From assembly GCA_007132365.1 (NCBI GenBank), contig SLOS01000335.1, forward strand, positions 1 to 15,554: DNA of 15,554 nt, written 5' to 3'. Made by a program: the position numbers and the translations under genes. The notes under the pieces were generated by a model. It saw only the letters and a program-made list of their open reading frames with translations, was not told the DNA's origin and did not search any database. This document shows positions 1 through 8,436 of the stretch, piece by piece (positions within the stretch are counted from its first letter, which is position 1; every line of letters begins with the position of its first letter). Origin of the DNA: Bacteroidales bacterium (lineage in GTDB: Bacteria; Bacteroidota; Bacteroidia; Bacteroidales; PUMT01).

Positions 1-849
1 AATAATCCGGTAGAGGACCTTTCCCATCTGGTATATGTCAGAGGCAGGTGTTGTAGCCTTGCCGTCAAGTTGCTCAGGCGATGCGTAACGTATCGTTCCT
101 GAAAACCCGTTATCCTGAGAAGTGCTTATCCCTTTATTATCAGTTATGGAAGATATCCCGAAGTCCAGGAGCTTTATCGTGCCATCTTCGGCGACAAGGA
201 TGTTTCCCGGTTTAATATCACGGTGCACAATATTATTATCATGCGCATGGCCTATCGCATCACATATCTGCATAAAAAGCAGTAACCTTTTAAAAAGCTC
301 AAGTTGATTAATCTCACAATAGCGGTCCACCGGCAGCCCTTTAATGTATTCCATAACTATATAGGGAAAACCGTCGTCTGTAACTCCTGCGTCATAAAAG
401 CGGGCTATGTTGGGGTGATTGATACATGCAAGAATATGTTTCTCAATTTTGAAATTTTTGCGGAGCCGTCCTGAAGGGCAGGAAAGCCTCATTATTTTCA
501 CGGCTACAAACCGGTTAAAATGGCCATCTGCACTCTCTGCCAGGTAGACTCCGGACATGCCGCCCCGGTTGATTGCTTCTAATATGCGAAATTTACCGAT
601 AAGGTCACCCTCCTTTGGAAAATATTGTGTGTGTTGTTCTGAAAGGTCGTTCTCAATATTTTTTCTGAGAGAATCAAAGTAAATCAGGGCTTGTTTATTG
701 CTAATGAGAAGCTTTCTCACTTCACCCAGAATTAAGGAACTGGTTTCACCGCTCCCGGAGAGGATCTCATCCCATTTTTCCTGTGGATGGTCCTGGCAAA
801 TTTCAAAAAGAATTGATATCCTGTCCCAGTATGCATCAGGCAATCTCAT
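1..849 (-). CDS. Ser/Thr protein kinase (3' end cut off by the window)
   Basis: The frame reads as a Hanks-type protein kinase for 283 codons from the ATG at 849 and is still open at the window edge, so the C-terminus is missing. Residues 1-80 are a non-kinase, probably helical, N-terminal segment. The kinase domain starts near residue 85, with a degenerate glycine-rich loop (NRGGMSGVYLAE, 95-105), the VAVK lysine (118), a helix-C glutamate (about 136), the catalytic loop HRDIKPGN (209-216), DFG (229-231) and SPEQ (257-260). All catalytic residues are present, so it should be active. It begins 9 bp after the stop of the ECF sigma gene and is surely co-transcribed with it. In related pairs the kinase phosphorylates or otherwise controls the sigma factor. 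Such kinases often carry TPR or other repeats and a membrane helix after the kinase domain, but that part cannot be seen here. Confidence 0.93.
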   Translation of the reverse strand, partial: MRLPDAYWDRISILFEICQDHPQEKWDEILSGSGETSSLILGEVRKLLISNKQALIYFDSLRKNIENDLSEQHTQYFPKEGDLIGKFRILEAINRGGMSGVYLAESADGHFNRFVAVKIMRLSCPSGRLRKNFKIEKHILACINHPNIARFYDAGVTDDGFPYIVMEYIKGLPVDRYCEINQLELFKRLLLFMQICDAIGHAHDNNIVHRDIKPGNILVAEDGTIKLLDFGISSITDNKGISTSQDNGFSGTIRYASPEQLDGKATTPASDIYQMGKVLYRII

Positions 850-858
850 AACTATGCA

Positions 859-1446
859 TTATTCCGGTTTTAACTGGTTGTACAGCCAGGTTCTTGCAAC
901 ATTCCATGATCTTTTAACCGTTGCGGGACTGATATCCAGGGCCACGGCTGTCTCTTCGACGGACATGCCGCCAAAAAACCTGCACTCAACTATCCTTGCC
1001 TGGCGGTCATTTTCATTTTCAAGCTTTTTAAGCGCGTCATTGACAAGAAGCAGCTCTTCTGAAGTCTGGTCACTCAAATGAACATGATTTTTTACTTCAT
1101 CAAGCGACAGAGGCTTGTCATTACCTCCGCGGCTGAGGGTCCTCTTTTTAAGAGATGCGTTTACAAGGATCTGGCGCATGGCCCTCGCTGCAACAAAATA
1201 GAAATGGGACCTGTTTTTAAAATTTACTGATCCTGAACGAAGAATTTTAAGATATGTCTCATGAACTACAGCTGTGGTATTAAGGGTTTCCAAATCGAAG
1301 AACCGGAATCTGAGGTTGTGCGCATTTTTCCTGAGCTCGCGGTATACTAATGGCAATAACCTGTTAAAAGCTTTTTTATCCCCTTTGCTGAACTCTTCAA
1401 GAAAATAGGTGATCTCTTTCTCTGAAACTTTAGTATTCTCAATCAT
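859..1446 (-). CDS. ECF-type RNA polymerase sigma factor (TIGR02999-like)
   Basis: This 195-residue alternative sigma factor directs RNA polymerase to a specific promoter set. Region 2 spans about residues 15-95 and contains the TLNTTAVVHETYLKI stretch (54-68), a hallmark of the sigma family modelled as TIGR02999. Region 4 (about 130-193) has the helix-turn-helix signature FFGGMSVEETAVALDIS followed by PATVKRSWNVARTWL. It has no anti-sigma gene beside it; instead a Ser/Thr kinase gene follows after 9 bp. Regulation by phosphorylation is therefore more likely than regulation by a membrane anti-sigma factor, as shown for EcfP/PknT in Vibrio (known from other systems, inferred here). The ATG at 1444-1446 opens an A/T-rich leader without a Shine-Dalgarno sequence. 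Target genes cannot be inferred from the window. Confidence 0.93.
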   Translation of the reverse strand: MIENTKVSEKEITYFLEEFSKGDKKAFNRLLPLVYRELRKNAHNLRFRFFDLETLNTTAVVHETYLKILRSGSVNFKNRSHFYFVAARAMRQILVNASLKKRTLSRGGNDKPLSLDEVKNHVHLSDQTSEELLLVNDALKKLENENDRQARIVECRFFGGMSVEETAVALDISPATVKRSWNVARTWLYNQLKPE

Positions 1447-1606
1447 TTTAGCAACTGGTATTTATTAAAATCGCATTTAAACCATAATGTGATACAAATA
1501 AAGCTTTGAATTGTTGTGGTTGATGGACGGAATTTTGATGAGGTGCCTTTTACCGGTGATGAACTGAACATTGCCGGTTAAATTTTTGTTTACATATAAA
1601 AAGTTG

Positions 1607-2338
1607 ATGAAAATGTCAATACTGTTACTTTATTTGGTTTTACCCTTTCTGAGTTCCGGGGAGTGGCAGAAAATTAATAAATTTGATAATATGCAAGCTG
1701 CTGAACAATCATACGAAAAAAGCCACAGGAAAAATTCTGACACACACAAGGATGATAATACATCGCTCGTTCCATCTGACAATAAAAATAAAAAATTACC
1801 AGATGAAACTATTATCCTGGGTGCAGGGTGTTTCTGGTGCGTGGAAGCTATATTTGAAAGGCTTGAGGGTGTTAAAAATGTCACGTCCGGGTACTCCGGT
1901 GGAAATATAACTGATCCCACTTACAGGGAGGTTGTATCCGGACTTACGGGACATGCTGAAGTTATAAAAGTGACTTATGATCCTGGTATAATTAAGTTTG
2001 CCAAATTGCTTGAGATATTTTTCATGGTTCATGATCCCACGACGCTGAATCGTCAGGGAGCCGATGTAGGAACCCAATACCGTTCCGCCATCTTCTACCT
2101 TACGGAAGAACAAAAAAGGGTCGCTCATGAGGTAAAATCTCTTTTGGAAAAGGAGAATATATGGCCAGATCCGATTGTAACTGAAATCACTGAATTTAGC
2201 GGTTTTTACAAGGCGGAGGATTATCACCAGGAATATTACCGTAATAATCCCAACCAGGGATATTGCCGTATGGTTATAGCTCCCAAGCTTGAAAAGTTTG
2301 AAAAACTTTTCCGTGATTACATCAGGGAAGACCAATAA
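1607..2338 (+). CDS. msrA: Peptide methionine sulfoxide reductase MsrA, probably exported
   Basis: MsrA reduces the S-form of methionine sulfoxide, free or in proteins, using thioredoxin-like reductants. The catalytic motif GCFWC lies at residues 74-78 counted from the ATG at 1607, and the family's C-terminal YHQEYYRNNPNQGYC motif with a likely resolving cysteine is intact. The open frame reaches back to a TTG at 1571, but I prefer the ATG at 1607 (or 1613). These starts give MKMSILLLYLVLPFLSSG, a compact signal peptide, whereas the TTG start puts 12 charged and aromatic residues ahead of it. There is no lipobox cysteine. A hydrophilic N/D/K/S-rich linker of about 45 residues separates the signal from the enzyme domain. 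Protein length is 243 residues from this start. The gene diverges from the sigma-kinase pair and converges on gltD. Repair of oxidised proteins in the envelope is the inferred role. Confidence 0.92.
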   Translation: MKMSILLLYLVLPFLSSGEWQKINKFDNMQAAEQSYEKSHRKNSDTHKDDNTSLVPSDNKNKKLPDETIILGAGCFWCVEAIFERLEGVKNVTSGYSGGNITDPTYREVVSGLTGHAEVIKVTYDPGIIKFAKLLEIFFMVHDPTTLNRQGADVGTQYRSAIFYLTEEQKRVAHEVKSLLEKENIWPDPIVTEITEFSGFYKAEDYHQEYYRNNPNQGYCRMVIAPKLEKFEKLFRDYIREDQ

Positions 2339-2351
2339 TCCTGATAGAAGG

Positions 2352-2363
2352 CTGTTTTAACAG
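2352..2363 (+). terminator. Possible weak terminator between msrA and gltD
   Basis: In the 26-bp gap between the convergent stops there is a short self-complementary stretch: CTGTT and AACAG around two T, or CTGT and ACAG around a 4-base loop. On the plus strand it is followed by TTTATTT, so it could end msrA transcription. The stem is very short and the minus strand lacks a T run, so it is a weak candidate and even weaker for the gltD side. Confidence 0.25.
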
Positions 2364-2364
2364 T

Positions 2365-3789
2365 TTATTTACCTTCAAGGTATTCCATAATTGAAATTGC
2401 TGCCCTTCTTCCTGACATTATTGCAGTAACAACAAGACTTGCACCGCTTATACTGTCTCCGGCTGCAAAGACCTTTTCCTTGCTTGTCTGGTGGTTTTTA
2501 TCTACTCTGACATTACCCCTCACCGTATATTCAAGGCCGAGAGAATCCAACAGCCCTTCCTGAACAGGATGAACAAACCCCATTGACAGAAGTACCAGTT
2601 CGGTATCGATCATTTTGGTGGTTTCCGGAATCTCATTCATATGCATTTTTCCGTCATCACCCCTGATCCATTCCAATTCAGCTATTTCGGTTTTTGTCAC
2701 ATTCCCGTTTTCGCCGGTGAACTTCCTGGTGGAAATGTTCCATAACCTGGAGCAACCTTCTTCATGCGATGATGTGGTCTTTTTTATATTTGCCCAGTAC
2801 GGCCACGGGTTATCAAAACTTCTTTTCAGCGGTGGCCGGGGAAGGATCTCTATTTGTGTGACTGATTTTGCACCCTGTCTGTTTGCAGTTCCTACACAGT
2901 CTGATCCAGTATCTCCTCCTCCTATAACCAGTACATCTTTATTTTTAGCATTTATAAGGTCTTTTCCGCCTGAAAGCTTCCCACTAACGGCTTTATTTTG
3001 CTGTGTAAGGTATTCCATGGCAAAATGGATTCCTTTCAATTCTCTTCCCTCCACATTAATATCCCTGGGTTTCATGGCTCCAACCGTAATGCAGACAGCA
3101 TCAAATGAACCCAATAACTCTTCACCTGAGATATCCGTCCCGACCAGGGTATTGGTCCTGAACAAAAGTCCCTCTTCCATTAGAATATTCAGTCTTCTGT
3201 CCACTATATTCTTTGCCAGTTTGAAATCAGGAATCCCGTACCTCAGCAAACCGCCGGGAGCATCATCTTTTTCAAAGACGGTAACAAGGTGCCCGGCCTT
3301 ATTGAGCAGATCGGCGCAAGCCAGCCCTGCGGGACCCGAACCAATAACTGCAATCTTTTTACCGCTCCGTTTTTTTGGGGGATCTGGTTTAATATAGCCT
3401 TTCTCAAATCCTTTTTCGGAGGCTGCAGCTTCGTTTTCCCTTATGGTCACAGGTTCTTCATGCAAGGCAAGAACACATGCTGTCTCGCATGGGGCAGGGC
3501 ATATCCTTCCTGTAAATTCAGGGAAGTTATTGGTAACGTGCAACAGATCTATAGCCCTCTTCCAATCCCCCCTGTATATAGCATCCTGCCATTCAGGCAT
3601 ATTATTCATAACCGGGCATCCCCACTGACAAAACGGAATGCCACAATCCATGCACCTTGAGGCCTGCTGCCTTCTGTCCTCTTCATTCAGTGTTTGTTCG
3701 ACCTCAGAATAATCATTGAGGCGATCATGCAAAGGACGGTTTCCACTTTCTTTTCGCGATATTTTAATAAATCCTCTTGGATCTCCCAT
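2365..3789 (-). CDS. gltD: Glutamate synthase (NADPH) small subunit
   Basis: This 474-residue FAD and iron-sulfur protein takes electrons from NAD(P)H and passes them to GltB, which makes glutamate from glutamine and 2-oxoglutarate. The N-terminal cluster-binding region shows Cys46, Cys49, Cys54 and Cys58 in CMDCGIPFCQWGC, then Cys97, Cys101 and Cys105 in ICPAPCETAC. The FAD-binding GSGPAG motif is at 150-155. The NAD(P)-binding IGGGDTGSD motif is near 289-297. A C-terminal AAGDS motif followed by a helix closes the FAD fold near 440-465. The length is typical for the family. It is the last gene of the arg-pro-glt run and follows gltB by 80 bp, the largest gap in the run; that gap contains two inverted repeats. 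I saw no missing key residue. Confidence 0.97.
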   Translation of the reverse strand: MGDPRGFIKISRKESGNRPLHDRLNDYSEVEQTLNEEDRRQQASRCMDCGIPFCQWGCPVMNNMPEWQDAIYRGDWKRAIDLLHVTNNFPEFTGRICPAPCETACVLALHEEPVTIRENEAAASEKGFEKGYIKPDPPKKRSGKKIAVIGSGPAGLACADLLNKAGHLVTVFEKDDAPGGLLRYGIPDFKLAKNIVDRRLNILMEEGLLFRTNTLVGTDISGEELLGSFDAVCITVGAMKPRDINVEGRELKGIHFAMEYLTQQNKAVSGKLSGGKDLINAKNKDVLVIGGGDTGSDCVGTANRQGAKSVTQIEILPRPPLKRSFDNPWPYWANIKKTTSSHEEGCSRLWNISTRKFTGENGNVTKTEIAELEWIRGDDGKMHMNEIPETTKMIDTELVLLSMGFVHPVQEGLLDSLGLEYTVRGNVRVDKNHQTSKEKVFAAGDSISGASLVVTAIMSGRRAAISIMEYLEGK

Positions 3790-3806
3790 AATAATTGATA
3801 ATTAGT

Positions 3807-3820
3807 CGTGAGTAATCACG
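3807..3820 (-). repeat. Short inverted repeat in the gltB-gltD spacer
   Basis: CGTGA and TCACG form a perfect 5-bp stem around a 4-base loop, about 17 bases before the gltD start. In the transcript it would sit close to the ribosome entry region of gltD. A role in setting gltD translation is possible but unproven. Confidence 0.35.
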
Positions 3821-3853
3821 GATTGATCATTGTTTACCTGATTGTTCATTACT

Positions 3854-3870
3854 ATCTGTAAATAACAGAT
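3854..3870 (-). repeat. Inverted repeat at the gltB stop codon
   Basis: ATCTGT and ACAGAT form a perfect 6-bp stem around a 5-base loop, and the first stem base is the last base of the gltB stop codon. No T run follows, so it is not a standard intrinsic terminator. It could act as an mRNA 3'-end stabiliser or attenuate transcription between gltB and gltD. Confidence 0.4.
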
Positions 3871-6800
3871 TAATACTGATGCTGCGGTTTATCTTCAGTG
3901 AGCTCTAATTTTTCCCGGATATTCTCAAGCTTGATCTCCTGAAGGACCTTTTTATATTCAAAAGGAATTACCTTTACAAACCTTTTAATATGTTCATCCC
4001 AGTTTACCAGTATCTTTTCAGCCAATCTGCTGTTTGTATAGAGCATATGTTTTCCCAGTATATGCTGCAATTCGGTTATATCTCCCATATCTTCAAGCGG
4101 CTCCAGCTCCACCAGTCCCCGATTACAGAAATAATCAAAGTTTCCGTTCACATCCATAACATAGGCCACTCCTCCGCTCATGCCCGCAGCAAAATTCCTG
4201 CCGGTAGTGCCCAGTATCACAACCCTTCCTCCTGTCATATACTCACATCCGTGATCGCCGACACCTTCAACCACAGCAATTGCACCACTGTTTCTTACCG
4301 CAAATCTTTCTCCTGCCATACCCCTGACATATAATTCCCCCCTGGTGGCTCCGTATAATATGGTATTTCCGATGATAATGTTTTCTTCCGGTCTGAATGT
4401 TGATCCTTCGGGTGGCGTAACAACAATTTTTCCGCCTGAGAGACCCTTGCCCAGATAATCATTGGCATCACCCTCCAGCGTAAAGCTTACCCCTGTTACC
4501 AGAAAAGCCCCGAAACTCTGTCCGGCTGAACCATAAAATCTTGCATTTACTGTATCTTTCTGCAACTCTGATGAGCCAAATTTTCTTGTGATCTCTCCCG
4601 AAAGCATTGCTCCAACTGCACGGTCAGTATTTTTTATCTGCTTTGATATCCAGACTTTTTCACCATTATTCAGTGCACGGGCCGAAAGGTCAATCAGTTC
4701 GGTGTCCATAATATTGCCCAGCTTATGGTCCTGAGGCTGCTGATAAAATAAGTGGTATAATTTTGCTTCCGGCGGAAAGAAGATCATATTTGAAACATCA
4801 ACATGTTTTGCCTTCCAGTGTTGTATCCCGTCTCTTTGTTCCAAAAGATCAGTTCTCCCAACTATCTCTTCAAACTTTCTGAAACCGAGTTCTGCAAGCA
4901 GTTCACGCACATCCTGAGCAATAAAACGGAAATAGTTCTCAACATAATCGGCCTTACCCAGAAAACGCTTCCTCAGGTTTTCATCCTGTGTAGCAACACC
5001 GACCGGACAGGTGTTAAGGTGGCATTTTCTCATCATGACACAGCCCAGTACTATAAGGGCAGAAGTTGAGAAGCCAAATTCCTCCGCTCCCAGCATACCC
5101 ATAAGCAGAACATCAAGACCAGTTTTAAGCTGCCCGTCTGTCTGCAATTTAACCCTTCCCCTTAGATTGTTAATGACCAGTGTCTGGTGAGCTTCTGAAA
5201 TACCAAGTTCTATAGGCATACCTGCATGTTTAATTGAGCTGGTAGGACTTGCGCCTGTACCACCTTCATTTCCGCTGATGGTTATCAGATCAGCTTTAGC
5301 TTTGGCCACTCCGGCAGCAATGGTTCCAACTCCATATTCAGAGACAAGTTTGACAGAAATATTTGCCTTTGGGTTAACGCACTTCAGATCGAATATAAGT
5401 TGTGCCAGATCTTCTATAGAATAAATATCATGATGTGGGGGAGGAGATATCAGGGTAATTCCGGGTGTTGAATTCCTCAGTTTGCCTATCACATCGTTAA
5501 CTTTAAACCCGGGTAACTGACCGCCCTCTCCGGGTTTGGCACCTTGTGAAATCTTGATCTGAATCTCATCCGCATTTACAAGGTAGCCGGTAGTTACTCC
5601 AAATCTTCCTGATGCGATTTGCTTGATGGCGCTCCTTTTATTTATTTCACCCGGACCGGGTCTGTATCTTTCCGGATCCTCGCCACCTTCACCGGTGTTG
5701 CTTCTTCCGCCGATCCTGTTCATTGCAATTGCCAGAGCTTCGTGTGCCTCTTTGCTTATTGAACCGAATGACATTGCACCTGTTACAAATCTTTTCAGGA
5801 TATCACCGGCAGGCTCAACTTCATCTATATGAATGGGATTTTGACTGTACTTAAGGAATCCCCTTAAAAATGCCGGCCGCTGGTTTTCCTGATTTACAAG
5901 AGCAGCGAACTCCTGGTATTTTTTATAATTATTGGTTTTAGCCGCCCACTGAAGCAATCCGACCGTATTAGGGTTCCATGCATGATGTTCACCATTCACC
6001 CGGTATGAATAGAATCCATCTGTGGCGGGCATGAACTCCCCACTTGTGTCATCCTGACTGAAAGCCTGCCTGTGAGAAATTGCAGCTTCCTCTGCTATTT
6101 CTGCCAATCCTATTCCACCTGCACGTGAAGCAGTACCGTTAAAATATTTGTCCACTACATATTCTGAAATACCCAGAGATTCGAATATCTGTGCACCGTG
6201 ATAACTCCTGAGTGTGGAAATTCCCATTTTCGAAAGTACCTTCAAAATCCCGTTGTCCAAAGCCTTGATGTAATTTTCCCTTGCCTTTTTGTATTCCATA
6301 GGAATATCACCATTTCTGCAGCTCTCATTAATTGTGGCAAAAGCGAGGTAGGGATTTATTACACTGGCTCCATAGCCCAGAAGCAGTGCAAAATGCATTA
6401 CTTCCCTTGGCTCTGCTGTCTCCATTATCAGTCCGCTCTGCATCCTCTTTTTTGCCTTGATGAGGTGATGGTGGACCGTTGATACAGCCAGTAGGGACGG
6501 TATGGGAGCTTTGTTGCTGTCAATATCCCTGTCCGATAATATTATAAAATTGACCTGATCGTCCACTGCTTTTTCAGCAGATTCGCAAAGGTTGTCCAGC
6601 GCTTTTTCCAGAGCAGTCTGACCACCGGCAGGATCAAATACAATGGGTAATGTTATATGTGAAAAATCGGAATTATTCAGATCCTTAAGCTTCTGGAGGT
6701 CGGTGTTGGTAACAATGGGGCTTTTGAACTTAATAAGCCTGCAAATTGCAGGAGACTCTTCCAGGAGGTTTTTATTCAGCGAACCGATATAATTGGTAAG

Positions 6801-8405
6801 AGACATTACAAGTCCCTCCCTGATCGGATCAATTGCCGGATTTGTAACCTGCGCAAATTGCTGTTTGAAGTAATTGAATAACCGCTGCGGCTTATCAGAC
6901 AGGACAGCAGGCGGAGTATCATTACCCATTGAGCCTGTCGGTTCCTTTGCCTCCAGGCACATTGGCCTGATTATCACTTCAAGATCCTCCTTACTGTAGC
7001 CAAAAGTCTTAAACCATACAGGATATTTTTCACCCATACGGGAGGATACCCTTTCCTTTACCTCAATGCTTTCAAGTTCCAGTCTATTCTCTCTTAACCA
7101 GTTGCCATACGGGTTCATTTTTGATAGCTGTGATTTTAGCTCCTCATCAGAAATAATAACACCAAGCTTGGTATCTACCAACAGGATCTTGCCGGGCCTT
7201 AATCTGCCTTTTTCCTTTATCTGTCCGGAAGGGAAACTCTGTACACCCGTTTCACTGCCCATCACAATAAGATCATCTTCTGTGATCAGATACCGCGAAG
7301 GTCTTAGTCCGTTACGGTCGAGAGTGCCACCAACATACCGGCCGTCAGAGAACAGCAGGGATGCCGGTCCGTCCCACGGTTCCATTATGGTTGAATGATA
7401 CTCGTAAAAGTCTTTCAGGCTCCCGGGTATGGGATTCTTGTCATTAAATGATTCCGGCACCAGCATTGAGAGTGCGTGAGGCAGGGATCTGCCGGTCAGA
7501 ACAAGGAATTCCAGCACATTATCCAGCGAGGCAGAATCACTTTTACCCGGTTCAATAACAGGGAAAACTTTTTTAAGGTCGTTTCCGAAAAGATCCGTTT
7601 TTAAAAGTGACTCCCTTGTCTGCATCCAGAGCCGGTTGCCTTTAATTGTATTGATCTCTCCGTTATGCGCCAGGTACCTGAAGGGCTGGGCAAGGTCCCA
7701 TGTAGGAAAAGTATTGGTACTGAAACGGGAGTGTACTAGTGCAATTGCACTTGTAAAGCTCTGATTTTTCAGGTCCGGGAAATAGGTCCCCAGTTGAGCC
7801 GGAGTGAACATACCTTTATATATAATCACCCTTGTTGAGAGACTTGGTAGGGAAAAATAATTTTTCTGACCAATATCTGAATTATAGATCTCATTTTCTG
7901 CCTGCTTCCTGATAACATACAGCTTCCTTTCAAGGTCATCCTGCTCATGATTACCCGAAATAAAAACCTGTTTCATAAACGGCTCCGTATTGAGAGCTAT
8001 CTCTCCAAGCACACTGTTGTTGACCGGAATATCGCGTACAGCAATAACATGGAGATTTTCTCTTTCAACAAATGAGAAAAATATTTTTTCACACTCTTCC
8101 CTGTCCCCCGAATTTTCAGGAAGGAATAAAATACCTGTTCCGTAAGTGCCTGCAGCGGGAAGGTTGTCTATTTCTTTTTTAAAAAAATCATGGGGTATCT
8201 GCACCAGTATTCCTGCACCGTCACCGGTTACATTATCCGAACTCTCAGCACCCCTGTGTGCCATATTCAGCAACACCTGCAGTCCGCGCTCCACAATGTC
8301 GTGGGATTTAACTCCCCTGATACTGGCCACAAATCCTATTCCGCAGCTGTCATGCTCATTTTCGGCCGAATAGAGGCCTGATCTTTTATAATTAGTAATT
8401 GGCAT
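3870..8405 (-). CDS. gltB: Glutamate synthase (NADPH) large subunit
   Basis: This 1511-residue protein is the catalytic subunit of GOGAT. Cys21, in HDSCGIGF, is the expected nucleophile of the class II glutaminase domain (about 21-430). It should become N-terminal after removal of a 20-residue propeptide. A central domain is followed by the FMN-binding synthase domain (about 830-1200), with GEGGEDPERY, ISPPPHHDIYS and GNEGGTGASP. The [3Fe-4S] cysteines are Cys1122, Cys1128 and Cys1133 in CVMMRKCHLNTCPVG, with the same spacing as in Azospirillum GltB. The C-terminal beta-helix domain (about 1240-1490) has GSAGQSFGAF and repeated Gly-rich turns. It ends 80 bp before gltD and starts 31 bp after proA. 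The whole frame is intact. Ammonia released by the glutaminase domain is tunnelled to 2-oxoglutarate to form glutamate, the substrate used by the proB and arginine genes upstream. Confidence 0.98.
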   Translation of the reverse strand: MPITNYKRSGLYSAENEHDSCGIGFVASIRGVKSHDIVERGLQVLLNMAHRGAESSDNVTGDGAGILVQIPHDFFKKEIDNLPAAGTYGTGILFLPENSGDREECEKIFFSFVERENLHVIAVRDIPVNNSVLGEIALNTEPFMKQVFISGNHEQDDLERKLYVIRKQAENEIYNSDIGQKNYFSLPSLSTRVIIYKGMFTPAQLGTYFPDLKNQSFTSAIALVHSRFSTNTFPTWDLAQPFRYLAHNGEINTIKGNRLWMQTRESLLKTDLFGNDLKKVFPVIEPGKSDSASLDNVLEFLVLTGRSLPHALSMLVPESFNDKNPIPGSLKDFYEYHSTIMEPWDGPASLLFSDGRYVGGTLDRNGLRPSRYLITEDDLIVMGSETGVQSFPSGQIKEKGRLRPGKILLVDTKLGVIISDEELKSQLSKMNPYGNWLRENRLELESIEVKERVSSRMGEKYPVWFKTFGYSKEDLEVIIRPMCLEAKEPTGSMGNDTPPAVLSDKPQRLFNYFKQQFAQVTNPAIDPIREGLVMSLTNYIGSLNKNLLEESPAICRLIKFKSPIVTNTDLQKLKDLNNSDFSHITLPIVFDPAGGQTALEKALDNLCESAEKAVDDQVNFIILSDRDIDSNKAPIPSLLAVSTVHHHLIKAKKRMQSGLIMETAEPREVMHFALLLGYGASVINPYLAFATINESCRNGDIPMEYKKARENYIKALDNGILKVLSKMGISTLRSYHGAQIFESLGISEYVVDKYFNGTASRAGGIGLAEIAEEAAISHRQAFSQDDTSGEFMPATDGFYSYRVNGEHHAWNPNTVGLLQWAAKTNNYKKYQEFAALVNQENQRPAFLRGFLKYSQNPIHIDEVEPAGDILKRFVTGAMSFGSISKEAHEALAIAMNRIGGRSNTGEGGEDPERYRPGPGEINKRSAIKQIASGRFGVTTGYLVNADEIQIKISQGAKPGEGGQLPGFKVNDVIGKLRNSTPGITLISPPPHHDIYSIEDLAQLIFDLKCVNPKANISVKLVSEYGVGTIAAGVAKAKADLITISGNEGGTGASPTSSIKHAGMPIELGISEAHQTLVINNLRGRVKLQTDGQLKTGLDVLLMGMLGAEEFGFSTSALIVLGCVMMRKCHLNTCPVGVATQDENLRKRFLGKADYVENYFRFIAQDVRELLAELGFRKFEEIVGRTDLLEQRDGIQHWKAKHVDVSNMIFFPPEAKLYHLFYQQPQDHKLGNIMDTELIDLSARALNNGEKVWISKQIKNTDRAVGAMLSGEITRKFGSSELQKDTVNARFYGSAGQSFGAFLVTGVSFTLEGDANDYLGKGLSGGKIVVTPPEGSTFRPEENIIIGNTILYGATRGELYVRGMAGERFAVRNSGAIAVVEGVGDHGCEYMTGGRVVILGTTGRNFAAGMSGGVAYVMDVNGNFDYFCNRGLVELEPLEDMGDITELQHILGKHMLYTNSRLAEKILVNWDEHIKRFVKVIPFEYKKVLQEIKLENIREKLELTEDKPQHQY

Positions 8406-8436
8406 ATTTATAAACTTTATCCAGGAATTAATTGAA

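Noticed and set aside
1552..1578. ACCGG and CCGGT inverted repeat upstream of msrA
   Set aside because: The arms are only 5 bp with a 17-base spacer, and the second arm is interrupted by an extra T; easily chance.
1581..1588. AATTTTTG as a -7 box for msrA
   Set aside because: One mismatch to TAnnTTTG in an A/T-rich stretch and no -33 element at the right distance.
2615..3397. Long plus-strand open frame opposite gltD
   Set aside because: It lies wholly antisense to a well-conserved gene and shows no recognisable motif; a reading-frame shadow.
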